Shown: in pieces, positions 28,861 to 38,029 of the stretch
Layout of the letters: each line of letters opens with the position of its first letter
How positions within the stretch are numbered: the stretch's first letter is position 1
Assembly: GCF_900113955.1 (NCBI RefSeq)
Contig: NZ_FORH01000002.1
Coordinates: forward strand, 124,001-188,000
Reading direction: 5' to 3'
Length of the DNA stretch: 64,000 nucleotides
Source: Celeribacter neptunius
GTDB taxonomy: Bacteria; Pseudomonadota; Alphaproteobacteria; Rhodobacterales; Rhodobacteraceae
Made by a program: the position numbers and the translations under genes
The notes under the pieces: generated by a model
Databases searched by the model: none
The model's input: the letters and a program-made list of their open reading frames with translations, nothing else
Told to the model about the DNA's origin: nothing

Positions 28861-30141
28861 TCAGGTCAGCAAAAGCACCAGCGAAGGCACCAGCGTCAGC
28901 AGGCCCACCCGCAGCACATCCATCACCACGAAAGGCCCGAGCCCCTTGAAGATCGTGCCAAGACGGACATCCGGCACCACCGAGCGCAGCACGAAGGCGT
29001 TCATCCCGACGGGCGGGGTGATATAGGAAATCTCGGTCACCATGACGACGAAGATGCCGAACCAGATCAGGTCGATGCCCTGCGCCGCCGCGATCGGGTA
29101 GAACACCGGCACGGTGAGCATGATCATCGACAGGCTCTCCAACACACAGCCCAGCACCAGGTAGATCACCAGGATCACCAGGATGAAGCTTAGCCGGCTG
29201 TCGCCGAAGAGCGCGAGAAAAGCCTGAATGTCGCGGGTCATGCCGGACATGTTGACGTAATTGGTGAAGGTCAGCGCGCCAAACAGGATGAAGAACATCA
29301 TCGCCGTGGTCTTCATCGTGTCATAGAGCACGATGAGCATGGAATTGAGCGAGAATTTGCGCTGCAGGATGACGAGCAAGAGCGCGCCCCCGGCCCCCAT
29401 GCCGGCGCTTTCCGTGGGGGTGAAGACCCCGAGGTAAATCCCGCCCATGACGAAGGTGAACAGCGCCAGCGCGCCGGCCGTGCCCTTGAGCGCGCGGAAC
29501 CGGTCGATGAGCGGCAGTTTTTCCTCCACCGGCAGGTCGATCTTGCCGAGTTTCAAGGTGATCCGCACGGCGATGGCATAGCCGATGATGCCAATCACCC
29601 CGGGGATGATGCCGGCGAGGAACAGCTTGCCGATATCCTGCTGGGTCATGATGCCGTAGAACACGAGGATGACCGAGGGCGGAATGAGAATGCCCAGGGT
29701 GCCCCCCGCCGCAATCGAGGCGGTGGAGAGCTGATCCGGGTAGCCGAACCGCCGCATCGAGGGCAGCGCGATCCGGGTCATCGTCGCCGCCGTCGCCATC
29801 GAGGAGCCGCAGACCGAGGAAAACGCGCCGCAGGCGATCACGGTCGCGGTCGCCAGCCCGCCCTTGCGATGCCGCAGCCAAGCATAGGCGGAATTGTAGA
29901 GCTCGTTGGCCACGCCCGATTGCACCACGAAATTCCCCATCATCAGGAACAGCGGCAGAACCGAAAGCGAGTAGTCCCGGCCATTGTCGAAAAACGCCGA
30001 TCCGAGCAGCGAAAGCGCCGGGGTCCAGCCAATGATCGAGGCGACGCCGACGAGGCCGACACCGGCCAGCGAGAAAGAAATCGGCACGCCCAGAAGCAGC
30101 AGAACGCCGAGAATTGCCATGCCAACGGGCCAATGTTCCAT
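28861..30141 (-). CDS. dctM: TRAP transporter large permease (DctM family)
   Basis: This 426-residue membrane protein has about a dozen hydrophobic segments and family landmarks (GGTLGILIPPSVILVFYGIMT; ITPPVGMNAFVLRSV). It is the sodium-driven translocation subunit of a tripartite uptake system for organic acids. It lies 12 bases after the small permease gene and 13 before the PanE-like gene. Confidence 0.93.
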   Translation of the reverse strand: MEHWPVGMAILGVLLLLGVPISFSLAGVGLVGVASIIGWTPALSLLGSAFFDNGRDYSLSVLPLFLMMGNFVVQSGVANELYNSAYAWLRHRKGGLATATVIACGAFSSVCGSSMATAATMTRIALPSMRRFGYPDQLSTASIAAGGTLGILIPPSVILVFYGIMTQQDIGKLFLAGIIPGVIGIIGYAIAVRITLKLGKIDLPVEEKLPLIDRFRALKGTAGALALFTFVMGGIYLGVFTPTESAGMGAGGALLLVILQRKFSLNSMLIVLYDTMKTTAMMFFILFGALTFTNYVNMSGMTRDIQAFLALFGDSRLSFILVILVIYLVLGCVLESLSMIMLTVPVFYPIAAAQGIDLIWFGIFVVMVTEISYITPPVGMNAFVLRSVVPDVRLGTIFKGLGPFVVMDVLRVGLLTLVPSLVLLLT

Positions 30142-30153
30142 TGCTCAGATCCT

Positions 30154-30693
30154 TCAGACAGTATGGCGCGCCACGAGGCGCTTGAGCGGCAGAAAAGCGG
30201 TGATCAACCCGCCCAGAGCGGCGCAGATGGCGCAGAAATAGCCCAGCGGCGCAATCGGAATGGCGAGATTGGTGGTCGAGCCGCCATAGCCGCCGATCTG
30301 TGCCGCATAGATCCAGAGCCGCCAGCTCACCACGAGAAGCACACCGCCGCTGAACAGCCCGGCAAGCGCCAGCCGATAAGGCTGGATGAAGCTGGGCATC
30401 TTGTCGGTCACCAGATCGACGGTGACGTGATCCTCTTTCAGCGACACGGCGCCGAGACCGAGAAAAATCGTCGCGCAGAGCAGCACTTCGGTCAGTTCCG
30501 CCGCGCCCTTGATCGGGGAATTGAACAGGTAGCGGCCGATGACGTCACAGACCGTGAGCCCCATCATCGCCGTGAGCATGACGCCGCCAAGCGCGGCCAG
30601 CGCCACGCCCGCCGGGCCGAGAAGCTTGCCCGGAGGCAGCTCTTTGCGAGCCGCCTCCTGTTGCTTTTCATCCATGAGAACAGGCTGTCTCAT
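30154..30693 (-). CDS. dctQ: TRAP transporter small permease (DctQ family)
   Basis: This 179-residue protein has four hydrophobic segments, the usual DctQ layout, and VCDVIGRYLFNSPIKGAAELTEVLL, which is typical of the family. Its start overlaps the stop of the binding-protein gene; a methionine at residue 7 is an alternative start. Confidence 0.9.
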   Translation of the reverse strand: MRQPVLMDEKQQEAARKELPPGKLLGPAGVALAALGGVMLTAMMGLTVCDVIGRYLFNSPIKGAAELTEVLLCATIFLGLGAVSLKEDHVTVDLVTDKMPSFIQPYRLALAGLFSGGVLLVVSWRLWIYAAQIGGYGGSTTNLAIPIAPLGYFCAICAALGGLITAFLPLKRLVARHTV

Positions 30694-31721
30694 TCTCCGC
30701 TCTCGAGTTTGGCGATCTCGTCGCGCAGCATCTGATAGGCGGCGGGGCCATCGACACCGGTCTCGGAGACCTGGGCAATCTTGGCGTCGATCACCGGCTG
30801 CAACGCGCTCTGCCAGCTTGCCATCTGCGCCTCGGTGGCGGGGGTGACAGTAATCTCGCCCTCCATGGCGGCGAGCCCCTTGGCATCCACGTCATCCCAC
30901 ATCTGCCCGGCCATGCGCGACAGGGCCTCGCCGGTGACGCTGTCGATCGCCGCCTGCTGTTCCGGCGTCAGGCTGTCGAACTTGGCCTTGTTCATCACGA
31001 TGTAGAACGAGGTGTTGTAGAGCCCGCCGGGGACCGAGACACCGACATCGAGCTGCGGGATCAGCTTGAAGAAGTTCACGGACTCGTAGGGGAAGAGGAT
31101 ACCGTCGGCAACGCCCTGAGACAGCAGCTCATAGGCCTTCGACGACGGGCCTTCGACCGGCACGGCGCCAAGGGTCGACGCGACCTCATGGACGATGCCG
31201 CCACCGACACGGAGCTTCTTGCCGTCGAGCAGATCGGGAGCCGTCGCATCGCCGTCCTTCAGAAAGATCTCGCCCGGACCATGGGTGAAGACCGCGAGCA
31301 CTTTGACGCCGTCATATTCGCCGGCCTGTTTCAGCATCGAATCCCAGACCCGCCAGTAGGCGACCGAGGTCACCTCGGCGCTGTCACCGATGAACGGGAT
31401 CTCGGCGATATTCGTGGTCTTGAACCGGCCCGGGTTATAGCCCTGGACGCCAAAGGTGATATCGGCCACGCCATTCACCGCGAAGTCGAAATGCGCGCCC
31501 GGCGGTCCAAGCGGCGCCGGCAGGATATTGGCGACAACCTCACCACCGGTGGCCTCCTTGATCTGTTCCGTCATCGGTACGATCACGTCGGAGACGAGCG
31601 GGTGCGAGGGCGGCAGCCAGTTCGCCACGGTGATCGTGGTTTCGGCCTGTGCCAGACCGGAGCAGAGTGCGAATGCCGCCGTCAGCCCGGCGGTCTTTTT
31701 AAGTTTCACGTTCATTTTCAT
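30690..31721 (-). CDS. dctP: TRAP transporter substrate-binding protein (DctP family)
   Basis: This 343-residue periplasmic protein has a cleavable signal (first about 27 residues, ending GLAQA) and DctP-family features (VANWLPPSHPL; LRVGGGIVHEVASTLGAVPV; YNTSFYIVMNKAKFDSL). The ligand is probably an organic acid. Adjacency to a MarR gene and the iac operon makes indole-3-acetate or a related aromatic acid a reasonable guess; known iac loci more often carry MFS or ABC carriers. Confidence 0.9.
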   Translation of the reverse strand: MKMNVKLKKTAGLTAAFALCSGLAQAETTITVANWLPPSHPLVSDVIVPMTEQIKEATGGEVVANILPAPLGPPGAHFDFAVNGVADITFGVQGYNPGRFKTTNIAEIPFIGDSAEVTSVAYWRVWDSMLKQAGEYDGVKVLAVFTHGPGEIFLKDGDATAPDLLDGKKLRVGGGIVHEVASTLGAVPVEGPSSKAYELLSQGVADGILFPYESVNFFKLIPQLDVGVSVPGGLYNTSFYIVMNKAKFDSLTPEQQAAIDSVTGEALSRMAGQMWDDVDAKGLAAMEGEITVTPATEAQMASWQSALQPVIDAKIAQVSETGVDGPAAYQMLRDEIAKLESGE

Positions 31722-31781
31722 ATTCCCTGTTGGAACTCGTTGGTGGTATGACGCCTTGGACGAGCGTTTCTATTGTTGCGG

Positions 31782-31807
31782 GATATCTGAGACAAACGCC
31801 AGATATC
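31782..31807. promoter_or_regulatory. Perfect inverted repeat between dctP and marR gene
   Basis: GATATCTG (31782-31789) and CAGATATC (31800-31807) are perfect 8-bp arms around a 10-base spacer, in the 152-base divergent region. Centre-to-centre spacing is 18 bases, close to two helical turns, which suits a dimeric regulator. The adjacent MarR protein is the obvious candidate. Confidence 0.55.
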
Positions 31808-31873
31808 AAATCCGTTTTTATGAATGTTGCCGCGTGGAGGACGACCGGACGCGGGCAGTTTGGGAGGAATGAC

Positions 31874-32344
31874 ATGTCCGAAGACATCCCACAGAATGAC
31901 AAGGACGCGCCGGAGCATTTTCGTGATACCTGGCCCTATTTCTGGATCAACCGGGTCAATGCCTATTACACCCGCGCGCTCGAGAAACGCCTGAAACCGA
32001 TCGGGGTGGATGCGCCGCGCTGGCGGGTTCTGATGTCGCTCTACGGTCAGAATTACATGTCGGTCTCCGAGATCGCGGAATTTTCCACCGTCAAACTGAA
32101 CACCACGACCAAGATCGTGCAACGGCTGATCACCGACGGCCTGGTCGAGACCCGGGTCCGTCCGACCGATGGCCGGGTGACCGAGGTCTGCCTGACCGAG
32201 GCCGGCGACGCGCTGCGCGCAAAGGCGCTGGTCGAGGTGGAACGCATTCGCGATGAAAGTTTCTTCAACACCACGCCCGCCGAATTGCAGACCGTCAACG
32301 AGATCCTCGCCAAGATCAGCACGGATCTGGCACGGATGATCTGA
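31874..32344 (+). CDS. iacR: MarR-family regulator, IacR-like
   Basis: This 156-residue protein has the MarR winged-helix layout: dimer helices at the ends, recognition region MSVSEIAEFSTVKLNTTTKIVQRLITDG and wing VRPTDGRVTEVCLTEAG. The start at 31874 is preceded by GGGAGGA; an in-frame extension of 48 codons lacks such a site. IacR is a MarR repressor released by indole-3-acetate in pseudomonads. Here the gene is convergent with iacG and divergent from the TRAP genes. Assignment as IacR rests on context. Confidence 0.75.
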   Translation: MSEDIPQNDKDAPEHFRDTWPYFWINRVNAYYTRALEKRLKPIGVDAPRWRVLMSLYGQNYMSVSEIAEFSTVKLNTTTKIVQRLITDGLVETRVRPTDGRVTEVCLTEAGDALRAKALVEVERIRDESFFNTTPAELQTVNEILAKISTDLARMI

Positions 32345-32346
32345 CC

Positions 32347-32382
32347 GCCTGAGATTTGGGCGCCGGCGCTGTTTCATCAGGC
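32347..32382. terminator. Possible bidirectional terminator between marR and iacG
   Basis: GCCTGA (32347-32352) and TCAGGC (32377-32382) are complementary arms around a GC-rich self-complementary core (GCGCCGGCGC) in the 32 bases between the convergent genes. The right arm includes the iacG stop. No T-run is seen. Confidence 0.3.
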
Positions 32383-32880
32383 TTGCTCCGCATTCAGGTG
32401 ATGATAGTCGCGACTGAACCACACCAGCCCGTGGCGGGCTTCTTCGGAGAGCCGCACGGCGACGACCTGGCAGAAGAACACCGAATGCGTCCCCTCCTCG
32501 TGGCGACCGGTGATGCGGCAATCGAAAGCGACATTGGCATCCGCCAGCATCGGTGAGCCGGTCCTGGCCGTATCCCAGTCGCCAAAGGCAAAGCGGTCGA
32601 CGCCCTCGACATAGCGGGCGAAATGCGCCGAGAGCGCCTGATGCTCGGAGGCCAGGACATTGACCGCCAGAACACCGTTTTCGACAAACCTATCATGCGC
32701 ATAGGCGGACTTGTTGATGCAGGTGATCAAGGTCGGCGGCGCATCGGTGACGGAACAGACCGCCGAGGCGGTGATCCCGTGTCGGCCCGCCGGGCCATCG
32801 GTGGTGATCAGGTTCACCGCCGCGCCAAGCCGACTCATGCCTTCGCGAAAATCGCGCTGGGTTTGCGTCAGTTCAACCAT
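32377..32880 (-). CDS. iacG: Flavin reductase, IacG-like
   Basis: This 167-residue protein is a HpaC-type NAD(P)H:flavin reductase (FREGMSRLGAAVNLITTDG; GITASAVCSVTDAPPTLITCIN; HSVFFCQV). It would supply reduced FAD to the acyl-CoA-dehydrogenase-fold monooxygenase IacA. It is the last gene of the operon, three bases after iacF. Confidence 0.85.
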   Translation of the reverse strand: MVELTQTQRDFREGMSRLGAAVNLITTDGPAGRHGITASAVCSVTDAPPTLITCINKSAYAHDRFVENGVLAVNVLASEHQALSAHFARYVEGVDRFAFGDWDTARTGSPMLADANVAFDCRITGRHEEGTHSVFFCQVVAVRLSEEARHGLVWFSRDYHHLNAEQA

Positions 32881-32883
32881 GGC

Positions 32884-33852
32884 TCAGATCTCCAGCACCA
32901 GTTTCGGCCCCTTGGCCCGGGAACAACAGGCACAGATCACGTCGCCGTCTTCGCGTTCCTCGTCGGTGAGGAACTGGTCGCGGTGATCGATCTCGCCCTC
33001 GAGCACATCGGTGAGGCAGGTGCCACAGACGCCCTCTTCGCATTTCACCTCGATCTTGATGCCCGCGCGCGCCAACGCCTTGGCGATCGTATCATCGGGA
33101 CCGACCGTGATGGTCACGCCGCTCTCGGCGCATTCCACCTCGAATGTGTCGCCGGTCACGTCGACATCGGCGGAGAAATATTCGCGATGCACATTGGCGG
33201 AGGCATGCCCCGCCGCCTCGGCCGTGTCGATCACCCAATCCATAAAGCCCTGCGGGCCACAGACATAGAGATGGGTGCCGGCACCCGGCGCGGGCAGATC
33301 GCGTGTGAGATCGAGCTTTTGATCCGCGTCCTTGTCATCGAAGTGGAACACCACCCTGTCGGCGAAACCGCAGCCGTTGAGCTCGTCCAGGAACGCCGTC
33401 ACCTCTTCCGAACGGGTGCAGTAATGCAGGGTGAAGTCCTTGCCCAGAGCATCCAGGCGCTTGGCCATGGCGATCATCGGCGTGATGCCGATGCCACCGC
33501 CCAAGAGCACGGTCGTTTCCGCCGTCTCGTCGAGCGGGAAGTGATTGCGCGGGCCTTCGACGGTGAAGATCGCACCTTCGGCGGCCGTCTCATGTACCTT
33601 GAGCGAACCGCCGCGACTTTGCGGGTCTTTCAGCACACCGATCTCGTAAAACCCGGTTTCCGACGGATCGGAGCAGAGCGAATATTGCCGCCAGAGATCG
33701 AGCTCCGGCAGGTAGAGATCGAGATGCGCCCCGGCCTCGAAACCGATGATGTCCCCGCCTTCGACCGGTGCAAACCGGATGCGGGAAATATCGCCGCGAT
33801 CATCTATGCGGGACAAGACCCTGAGCTGTTGTGCATTAGTCATGCTCATCAT
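32884..33852 (-). CDS. iacF: Oxygenase reductase with FMN, NAD and [2Fe-2S] domains, IacF-like
   Basis: This 322-residue phthalate-dioxygenase-reductase-type protein has an FMN-binding region (RQYSLCSDP), an NAD domain (LLGGGIGITPMIAMAKRL) and a C-terminal plant-type ferredoxin (CEEGVCGTC, then CACC). It passes electrons from NAD(P)H to the Rieske oxygenase IacCD. It might also serve the Rieske-less oxygenase system further right, for which no reductase is seen. Confidence 0.88.
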   Translation of the reverse strand: MMSMTNAQQLRVLSRIDDRGDISRIRFAPVEGGDIIGFEAGAHLDLYLPELDLWRQYSLCSDPSETGFYEIGVLKDPQSRGGSLKVHETAAEGAIFTVEGPRNHFPLDETAETTVLLGGGIGITPMIAMAKRLDALGKDFTLHYCTRSEEVTAFLDELNGCGFADRVVFHFDDKDADQKLDLTRDLPAPGAGTHLYVCGPQGFMDWVIDTAEAAGHASANVHREYFSADVDVTGDTFEVECAESGVTITVGPDDTIAKALARAGIKIEVKCEEGVCGTCLTDVLEGEIDHRDQFLTDEEREDGDVICACCSRAKGPKLVLEI

Positions 33853-34613
33853 TACCTCACGTAGAGCCCGCCATTGGCATCCCAGCAGGCGCCATTGACG
33901 AAACCGGCCTCGGGACTGGCGAGCATCACCACCATCCGGGCGACGAAATCCGGATCGCCGAATTGGCCGACCGGGATGTTCTTCAGGAACGCTTCGACAT
34001 TGTCACCAACCACATCACGCACCATCGGCGTGTCCATCGGACCGGGTGCCACGGCGTTGCAGGTGATGCCGAAGGGCGCGAGATCGCGGGCGAAGACCTT
34101 GGTCAGGGTCAGGATCGCGCCCTTGGAGGCCGCATAATGCGCGCCCGTGGCGGTGCCGCCATTCTGCCCCGCGAGCGAGGCCATGTTGACGATCCGGCCA
34201 TAGCCCCGCTCTTTGAAATGCCGGGCAAAGATCTGGCTGCCGGCGAAAGTGCCGCCAGCATTGGTCGCCATGATCTCGTTGAACGTGGCGGGATCGATCT
34301 CCATCAGCGGCTGCACCATGGTGCGGGCGGCATTGTTCACCAGCACCTCGACGGAACCATAGCGCTCGATACATTTGTCGAGCACCTCCTGAAAATCTTC
34401 GGGCTTCGAAACATCGAGCGTCGCGGTCACCGCGGTCTCGCCGGCGAGATCGAGCGCGGAGGCCAAGGCCTTGCCCTCCTCGCCCGGGTTGATGTCGGCA
34501 ATCACCACGCGGTAGCCGGCCTTGTGCAGCGCGCGCACGACAGAGGCACCGAAGCCACGGGCCCCGCCCGTGACGACGGCGGTTTGGATCTTCTCAGGCA
34601 AAGGGGCCACCAT
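33852..34613 (-). CDS. iacE: Short-chain dehydrogenase, IacE-like
   Basis: This 253-residue SDR has the Rossmann motif GGARGFGASV, NNAA, and the catalytic Ser-Tyr-Lys set (Ser in MASLAGQ, then YAASK). IacE is thought to reduce or oxidise an oxindole intermediate between the IacA and IacC steps. It overlaps both neighbouring genes by one base. Confidence 0.87.
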   Translation of the reverse strand: MVAPLPEKIQTAVVTGGARGFGASVVRALHKAGYRVVIADINPGEEGKALASALDLAGETAVTATLDVSKPEDFQEVLDKCIERYGSVEVLVNNAARTMVQPLMEIDPATFNEIMATNAGGTFAGSQIFARHFKERGYGRIVNMASLAGQNGGTATGAHYAASKGAILTLTKVFARDLAPFGITCNAVAPGPMDTPMVRDVVGDNVEAFLKNIPVGQFGDPDFVARMVVMLASPEAGFVNGACWDANGGLYVR

Positions 34614-35107
34614 CAGAACAAATAGCTGAACGAGTTCAGCATCCCGTCGGAATTCAGAAGACGGATCACCTTCTGTTGCAGCTTGAAGCCCGCGTCGGTG
34701 ATCTTGAGGATATATTCGACATTGCCCGCCCAGATGCGCTGGCGACCGAATTTGTCTTCGACCAGATGCTCTGCACAGGAGACTGTGACCAGATCGCCCT
34801 CGGCGGCCTCGATGCGAAACCGCGACAGGGTGCGAACGGTCTGGGCCGGCGGCGCAGAGGAGATCGAGAAGCCCTGATGAAACCGGCCGATCCGGTCGCG
34901 TCGCATCTTGTCATTGTCATAGCACAGGTTGACGGCGTTCTTGTAATCCACCGTGTCGCCGATGGGCATGATATAGAGCCCCTCGGCCACCCACAGGTCG
35001 AGCCAGTCGTCATACTCCTTGAGATCGAGCATGGCGCTTTCGGCCCAGATGAATTCGGTGACATCGGCCAGCATGGATTTGGCGTCGATCTTGCTCATCT
35101 CGGTCAT
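34613..35107 (-). CDS. iacD: Rieske oxygenase beta subunit, IacD-like
   Basis: This 164-residue protein has the NTF2-like fold of ring-hydroxylating dioxygenase beta subunits (FIWAESAMLDLKEYDDWLDLWVAEGLYIMP; RTLSRFRIEAAEGDLVTV). It has no cofactor and stabilises the alpha subunit. The start at 35107 is set by the ATGA overlap with the iacC stop; an upstream GTG would add seven residues. Confidence 0.88.
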   Translation of the reverse strand: MTEMSKIDAKSMLADVTEFIWAESAMLDLKEYDDWLDLWVAEGLYIMPIGDTVDYKNAVNLCYDNDKMRRDRIGRFHQGFSISSAPPAQTVRTLSRFRIEAAEGDLVTVSCAEHLVEDKFGRQRIWAGNVEYILKITDAGFKLQQKVIRLLNSDGMLNSFSYLF

Positions 35108-36381
35108 TGCGACATCATCCTTTTCCACATTTGATAGGCGGCGCGCATGCCGGTCTCGGCAGAGATATGGCCGCGCGGACCGTCGGGGCCGGCGTCTTCG
35201 TCGACCATGCCGCGATTGACCAGGATCTTGAGATCCGGCCCGCCCTTGGTGCCGCGCTGGATGCGTTCCCAGACCTCCGCGTCATCGGGAGAGCCGAAGC
35301 CCATCGGGCCCTGAAAATGTTCGTGCAGACGGATCCGTGCCTGATTGGCGACATCCGGTCCGCCATCCATGCCGATGGCGATGTGGCGGATATCGGTCTG
35401 CTCGACCGAGATCGGCGTGAGCACCCGGAAGAAGGCCAGTGAGAAGGACACATTCGGGAAGAGGTTCAGGTTGAACCCGGCCCCGCCGACGGCGCGGACG
35501 ATCTTTTTCACCTGATCTTCCGGGTAGCCCTCGGCGCGGATCTCCTCGGCCAGCTCGGCAAAGCGCTCCGGGATCGGCGCATCGAGATCCTTATCGAGAT
35601 CTTCAAGCTCCGGGATCATCATCATGATCGAATGGCCATTGCCCAAGTCCTCGACCCAGCCCTTGCCCTTGTCGAGAAAGTCGAACATCTCCTCGGTGGC
35701 GCCATCGAGCGTCTGCATGAAGCTCTTGTGCACGATCGGGAAATGATAGGCGTCGGTGGTGTTCTCGAGCTGCACCTTCCAGTTCATCGGCACGGTGAAC
35801 TGATGCTCGCCCAGAACCTTCACCGGGAAGCCGCCGCCCTGTTTCATGAACAGGTCGATATAGCGACAGACCGCCTCGCCGAGGAAGTCCTCGAGCGGTT
35901 CGATATCTTCCTTGAACGTGGCAAAGACCATGCCGTTGTAAGATTCCGTGCGCAGCTTGAGCAGGCCATGTTGGGCCTTGTCGAAATCGTCGCCATATTG
36001 CTCCGGATAGGGCAGCGCCCGCAGGCTACCGTCGAGCCCGTAGCCCCAGCCGTGATAGGGGCATTGGAAGGACGAGGTCTTGCCCTTTTTCACTTCGCAG
36101 ACGGTGGCGGCCCGGTGGCGGCAGCGGTTGACCATGCAATGGATCTTGCCCTTGCGGTCGCGCACCACGATCACCGGTTCGAGCCCGACCTGGCTCAGCT
36201 TGAACGATCCCTTGTCGGGAAATTCGCTCTCATGCGCGATCCAGACCCAGGTGTTCTTGAAAATCTTCTCCATCTCTTCGGAGAAGAGCTCCGGGTCCTC
36301 GTACATGGAGGTGGCGACCAAGGCGTTCTCGCTATCATAGAGCGCGTCGAGATCGCTGAACTTTGGCATATCGAGCGACAT
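35104..36381 (-). CDS. iacC: Rieske oxygenase alpha subunit, IacC-like
   Basis: This 425-residue protein has a Rieske centre (CRHR at 87-90, CPYH at 107-110) and the mononuclear iron motif DAYHFPIVH in the catalytic domain. IacCD of pseudomonads converts dioxindole-3-acetate toward catechol. The start at 36381 is preceded by AAAGGAG; a methionine five residues upstream overlaps that site and is less likely. In contrast to the two oxygenases further right, both metal centres are present in one chain. Confidence 0.9.
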   Translation of the reverse strand: MSLDMPKFSDLDALYDSENALVATSMYEDPELFSEEMEKIFKNTWVWIAHESEFPDKGSFKLSQVGLEPVIVVRDRKGKIHCMVNRCRHRAATVCEVKKGKTSSFQCPYHGWGYGLDGSLRALPYPEQYGDDFDKAQHGLLKLRTESYNGMVFATFKEDIEPLEDFLGEAVCRYIDLFMKQGGGFPVKVLGEHQFTVPMNWKVQLENTTDAYHFPIVHKSFMQTLDGATEEMFDFLDKGKGWVEDLGNGHSIMMMIPELEDLDKDLDAPIPERFAELAEEIRAEGYPEDQVKKIVRAVGGAGFNLNLFPNVSFSLAFFRVLTPISVEQTDIRHIAIGMDGGPDVANQARIRLHEHFQGPMGFGSPDDAEVWERIQRGTKGGPDLKILVNRGMVDEDAGPDGPRGHISAETGMRAAYQMWKRMMSQ

Positions 36382-36428
36382 GTCAGCTCCTTTCATCGGG
36401 CTCGCCTCTCGGGCGGAGCCGCATCAGT

Positions 36429-36791
36429 TCACAGTTGCGGGATTTCGAGGGCACGGCCCATGCGCGCCTCGACCGTCATGTATTTCCACAGCCGGTCATT
36501 GCCCTCGCCCACCACGATGGTGCGCAACAGGTTGCAGGCGGCCTTGACCGCATCGCGGCTCGGAAAATCGGCCATGATGTACCAGGTGTAGGGAAAGCCC
36601 ACCGAGGCGCCGACAAAGGTCTGATCGTCATCGAATGTGCCGACGATCTCGACACCTTCCATCTGGTCGATCGAGGCCATCAGCTCCTGCGTGGCTTTCC
36701 AGACCGGGCCGATCTGATCGAACGGCAGGCTGAAGAACGCCGCGTGGTTGTTGAAACACAGAAGGGTTCGGATCGGTTGGGTCTCGCTCAT
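36429..36791 (-). CDS. iacB: Small conserved protein, IacB-like
   Basis: This 120-residue soluble protein is alpha/beta and has no signal, Cys-rich motif or known catalytic signature. The pattern resembles a dimeric ferredoxin-like (EthD/Dabb) barrel: VEIVGTFDDDQTFVGASVGFPYTWYIMADFPSRDAVKAACNLL. A good ribosome site (GGAG) precedes it. It sits between iacA and iacC where known iac operons carry iacB, of unknown role. The symbol is given by position and size, not by recognised sequence. Confidence 0.65.
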   Translation of the reverse strand: MSETQPIRTLLCFNNHAAFFSLPFDQIGPVWKATQELMASIDQMEGVEIVGTFDDDQTFVGASVGFPYTWYIMADFPSRDAVKAACNLLRTIVVGEGNDRLWKYMTVEARMGRALEIPQL

Positions 36792-36877
36792 GTCTTTGCT
36801 CCGCTTTGGGGGATGTCTGGGGGGGGAATGTCTGGTTCAGATCTGGTTTGGCTCCAGGATAGCCCGGCGCCACCCCG

Positions 36878-38029
36878 TCATGGGTATCCCGGCATTGTCG
36901 GCTGATCGAAGAAGGCCGCACCCGCCGCCGACCATGTGCCCTCGCCCATAAAGGCGTGTTGCGCGACACAGGCGGCATCCACCATGCAGCGCCCGAGCGT
37001 GTGGCCGGTGGCCATGACGCCGGAACCGCCGATGACAAAGGCCAGCCGGGCCGCCTCCGCGCCGTCACGCGCCGCCTTGGTGGCGACGAGCCGCAGGCGC
37101 ACTTTCATGTCGGGGGAAACATCGCCGGTGGTTTTCAACTCCTCCCAGGCGGCTTCGATCGTGTCGTAGAAGGCCGCGCGCGCGCCCATCAACAGGCCCT
37201 CGGCCCTGGCGAATTCGCTTTGCACATAGGGGCGTGCGCCGGGGTTCGGGGCGCCGGTGATCGAGGCACGTTTGCGGGCATCCTCCACGAGAAAGTCCAG
37301 CGCCTCCCGTGCTGCACCGAGCGCGACCACGGCCAGCACCTGCGCCGCCAGCGCCATCGCCGGGAAACGGAAGATCGCATCGTCCATGGTCGGCTTGCCA
37401 CCTCGGATGAAGGTCCATTCGGGGTCGACCACGACATCTTCAACCACGGCGTCATGCGACCCTGTGGCGGACAGGCCGATGGTGTCCCACACCTCGTCCA
37501 CCGTCACCTTGTCACGCGGCAGCACGGCAACGCGCGGCAGCGGCGTGTCATCGCCCTCGACCTTGATGCCGGTGCCGACAAGCGACGCCCCCATGATGCC
37601 GGAACACCAGGGCCAGCGGCCGTTGACCTTGAACCCGCCGTCGACCTTTTCGGCCTTTTGCGGCGGAAACATTGCGCCGGCAAACACCGTGTCCGGGTCC
37701 TGACCATAGATCGCGGCATAGGTATTCGGCGGCAGAGCGGCAAGATAGGTGGCGGAAACACCGAAGGAGGCGACCCAGCCGGTGGAGGCATCGGCGGCGG
37801 AAATGTCTTCGATCAGCCGACAGAAATCCGCAGGCGACAGCTCGTCGCCGCCGAAACGCGCCGGCACGAAGGCGCGATAGGCGCCGATGCGCTGAAGCTT
37901 TTCGACCATGTCGAGCGGCACATGCCGCAGGCTGGTGAATTCGGCGCGACGGCGGCGGATCTCTTCGAGAACGGCGAGATAGCCGGCATCATCGGCCTGC
38001 TCGAAAGCCAGTTTGGAAAGATAGGTCAT
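36878..38029 (-). CDS. iacA: Acyl-CoA-dehydrogenase-fold flavin monooxygenase, IacA-like
   Basis: This 383-residue group D flavin monooxygenase (HsaA/HpaB-related) has VNGRWPWCSGIMGAS in the middle domain and a C-terminal helical bundle. IacA oxygenates the indole ring of indole-3-acetate as the first step, using reduced flavin from IacG. It overlaps the amidase stop by ATGA. Confidence 0.86.
   Translation of the reverse strand: MTYLSKLAFEQADDAGYLAVLEEIRRRRAEFTSLRHVPLDMVEKLQRIGAYRAFVPARFGGDELSPADFCRLIEDISAADASTGWVASFGVSATYLAALPPNTYAAIYGQDPDTVFAGAMFPPQKAEKVDGGFKVNGRWPWCSGIMGASLVGTGIKVEGDDTPLPRVAVLPRDKVTVDEVWDTIGLSATGSHDAVVEDVVVDPEWTFIRGGKPTMDDAIFRFPAMALAAQVLAVVALGAAREALDFLVEDARKRASITGAPNPGARPYVQSEFARAEGLLMGARAAFYDTIEAAWEELKTTGDVSPDMKVRLRLVATKAARDGAEAARLAFVIGGSGVMATGHTLGRCMVDAACVAQHAFMGEGTWSAAGAAFFDQPTMPGYP

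Noticed and set aside
30847-30860. ACAGTAATCTCGCC inside dctP as a further copy of the 22-bp operator
   Set aside because: Only the left half matches, it is in coding sequence, and no promoter is near.
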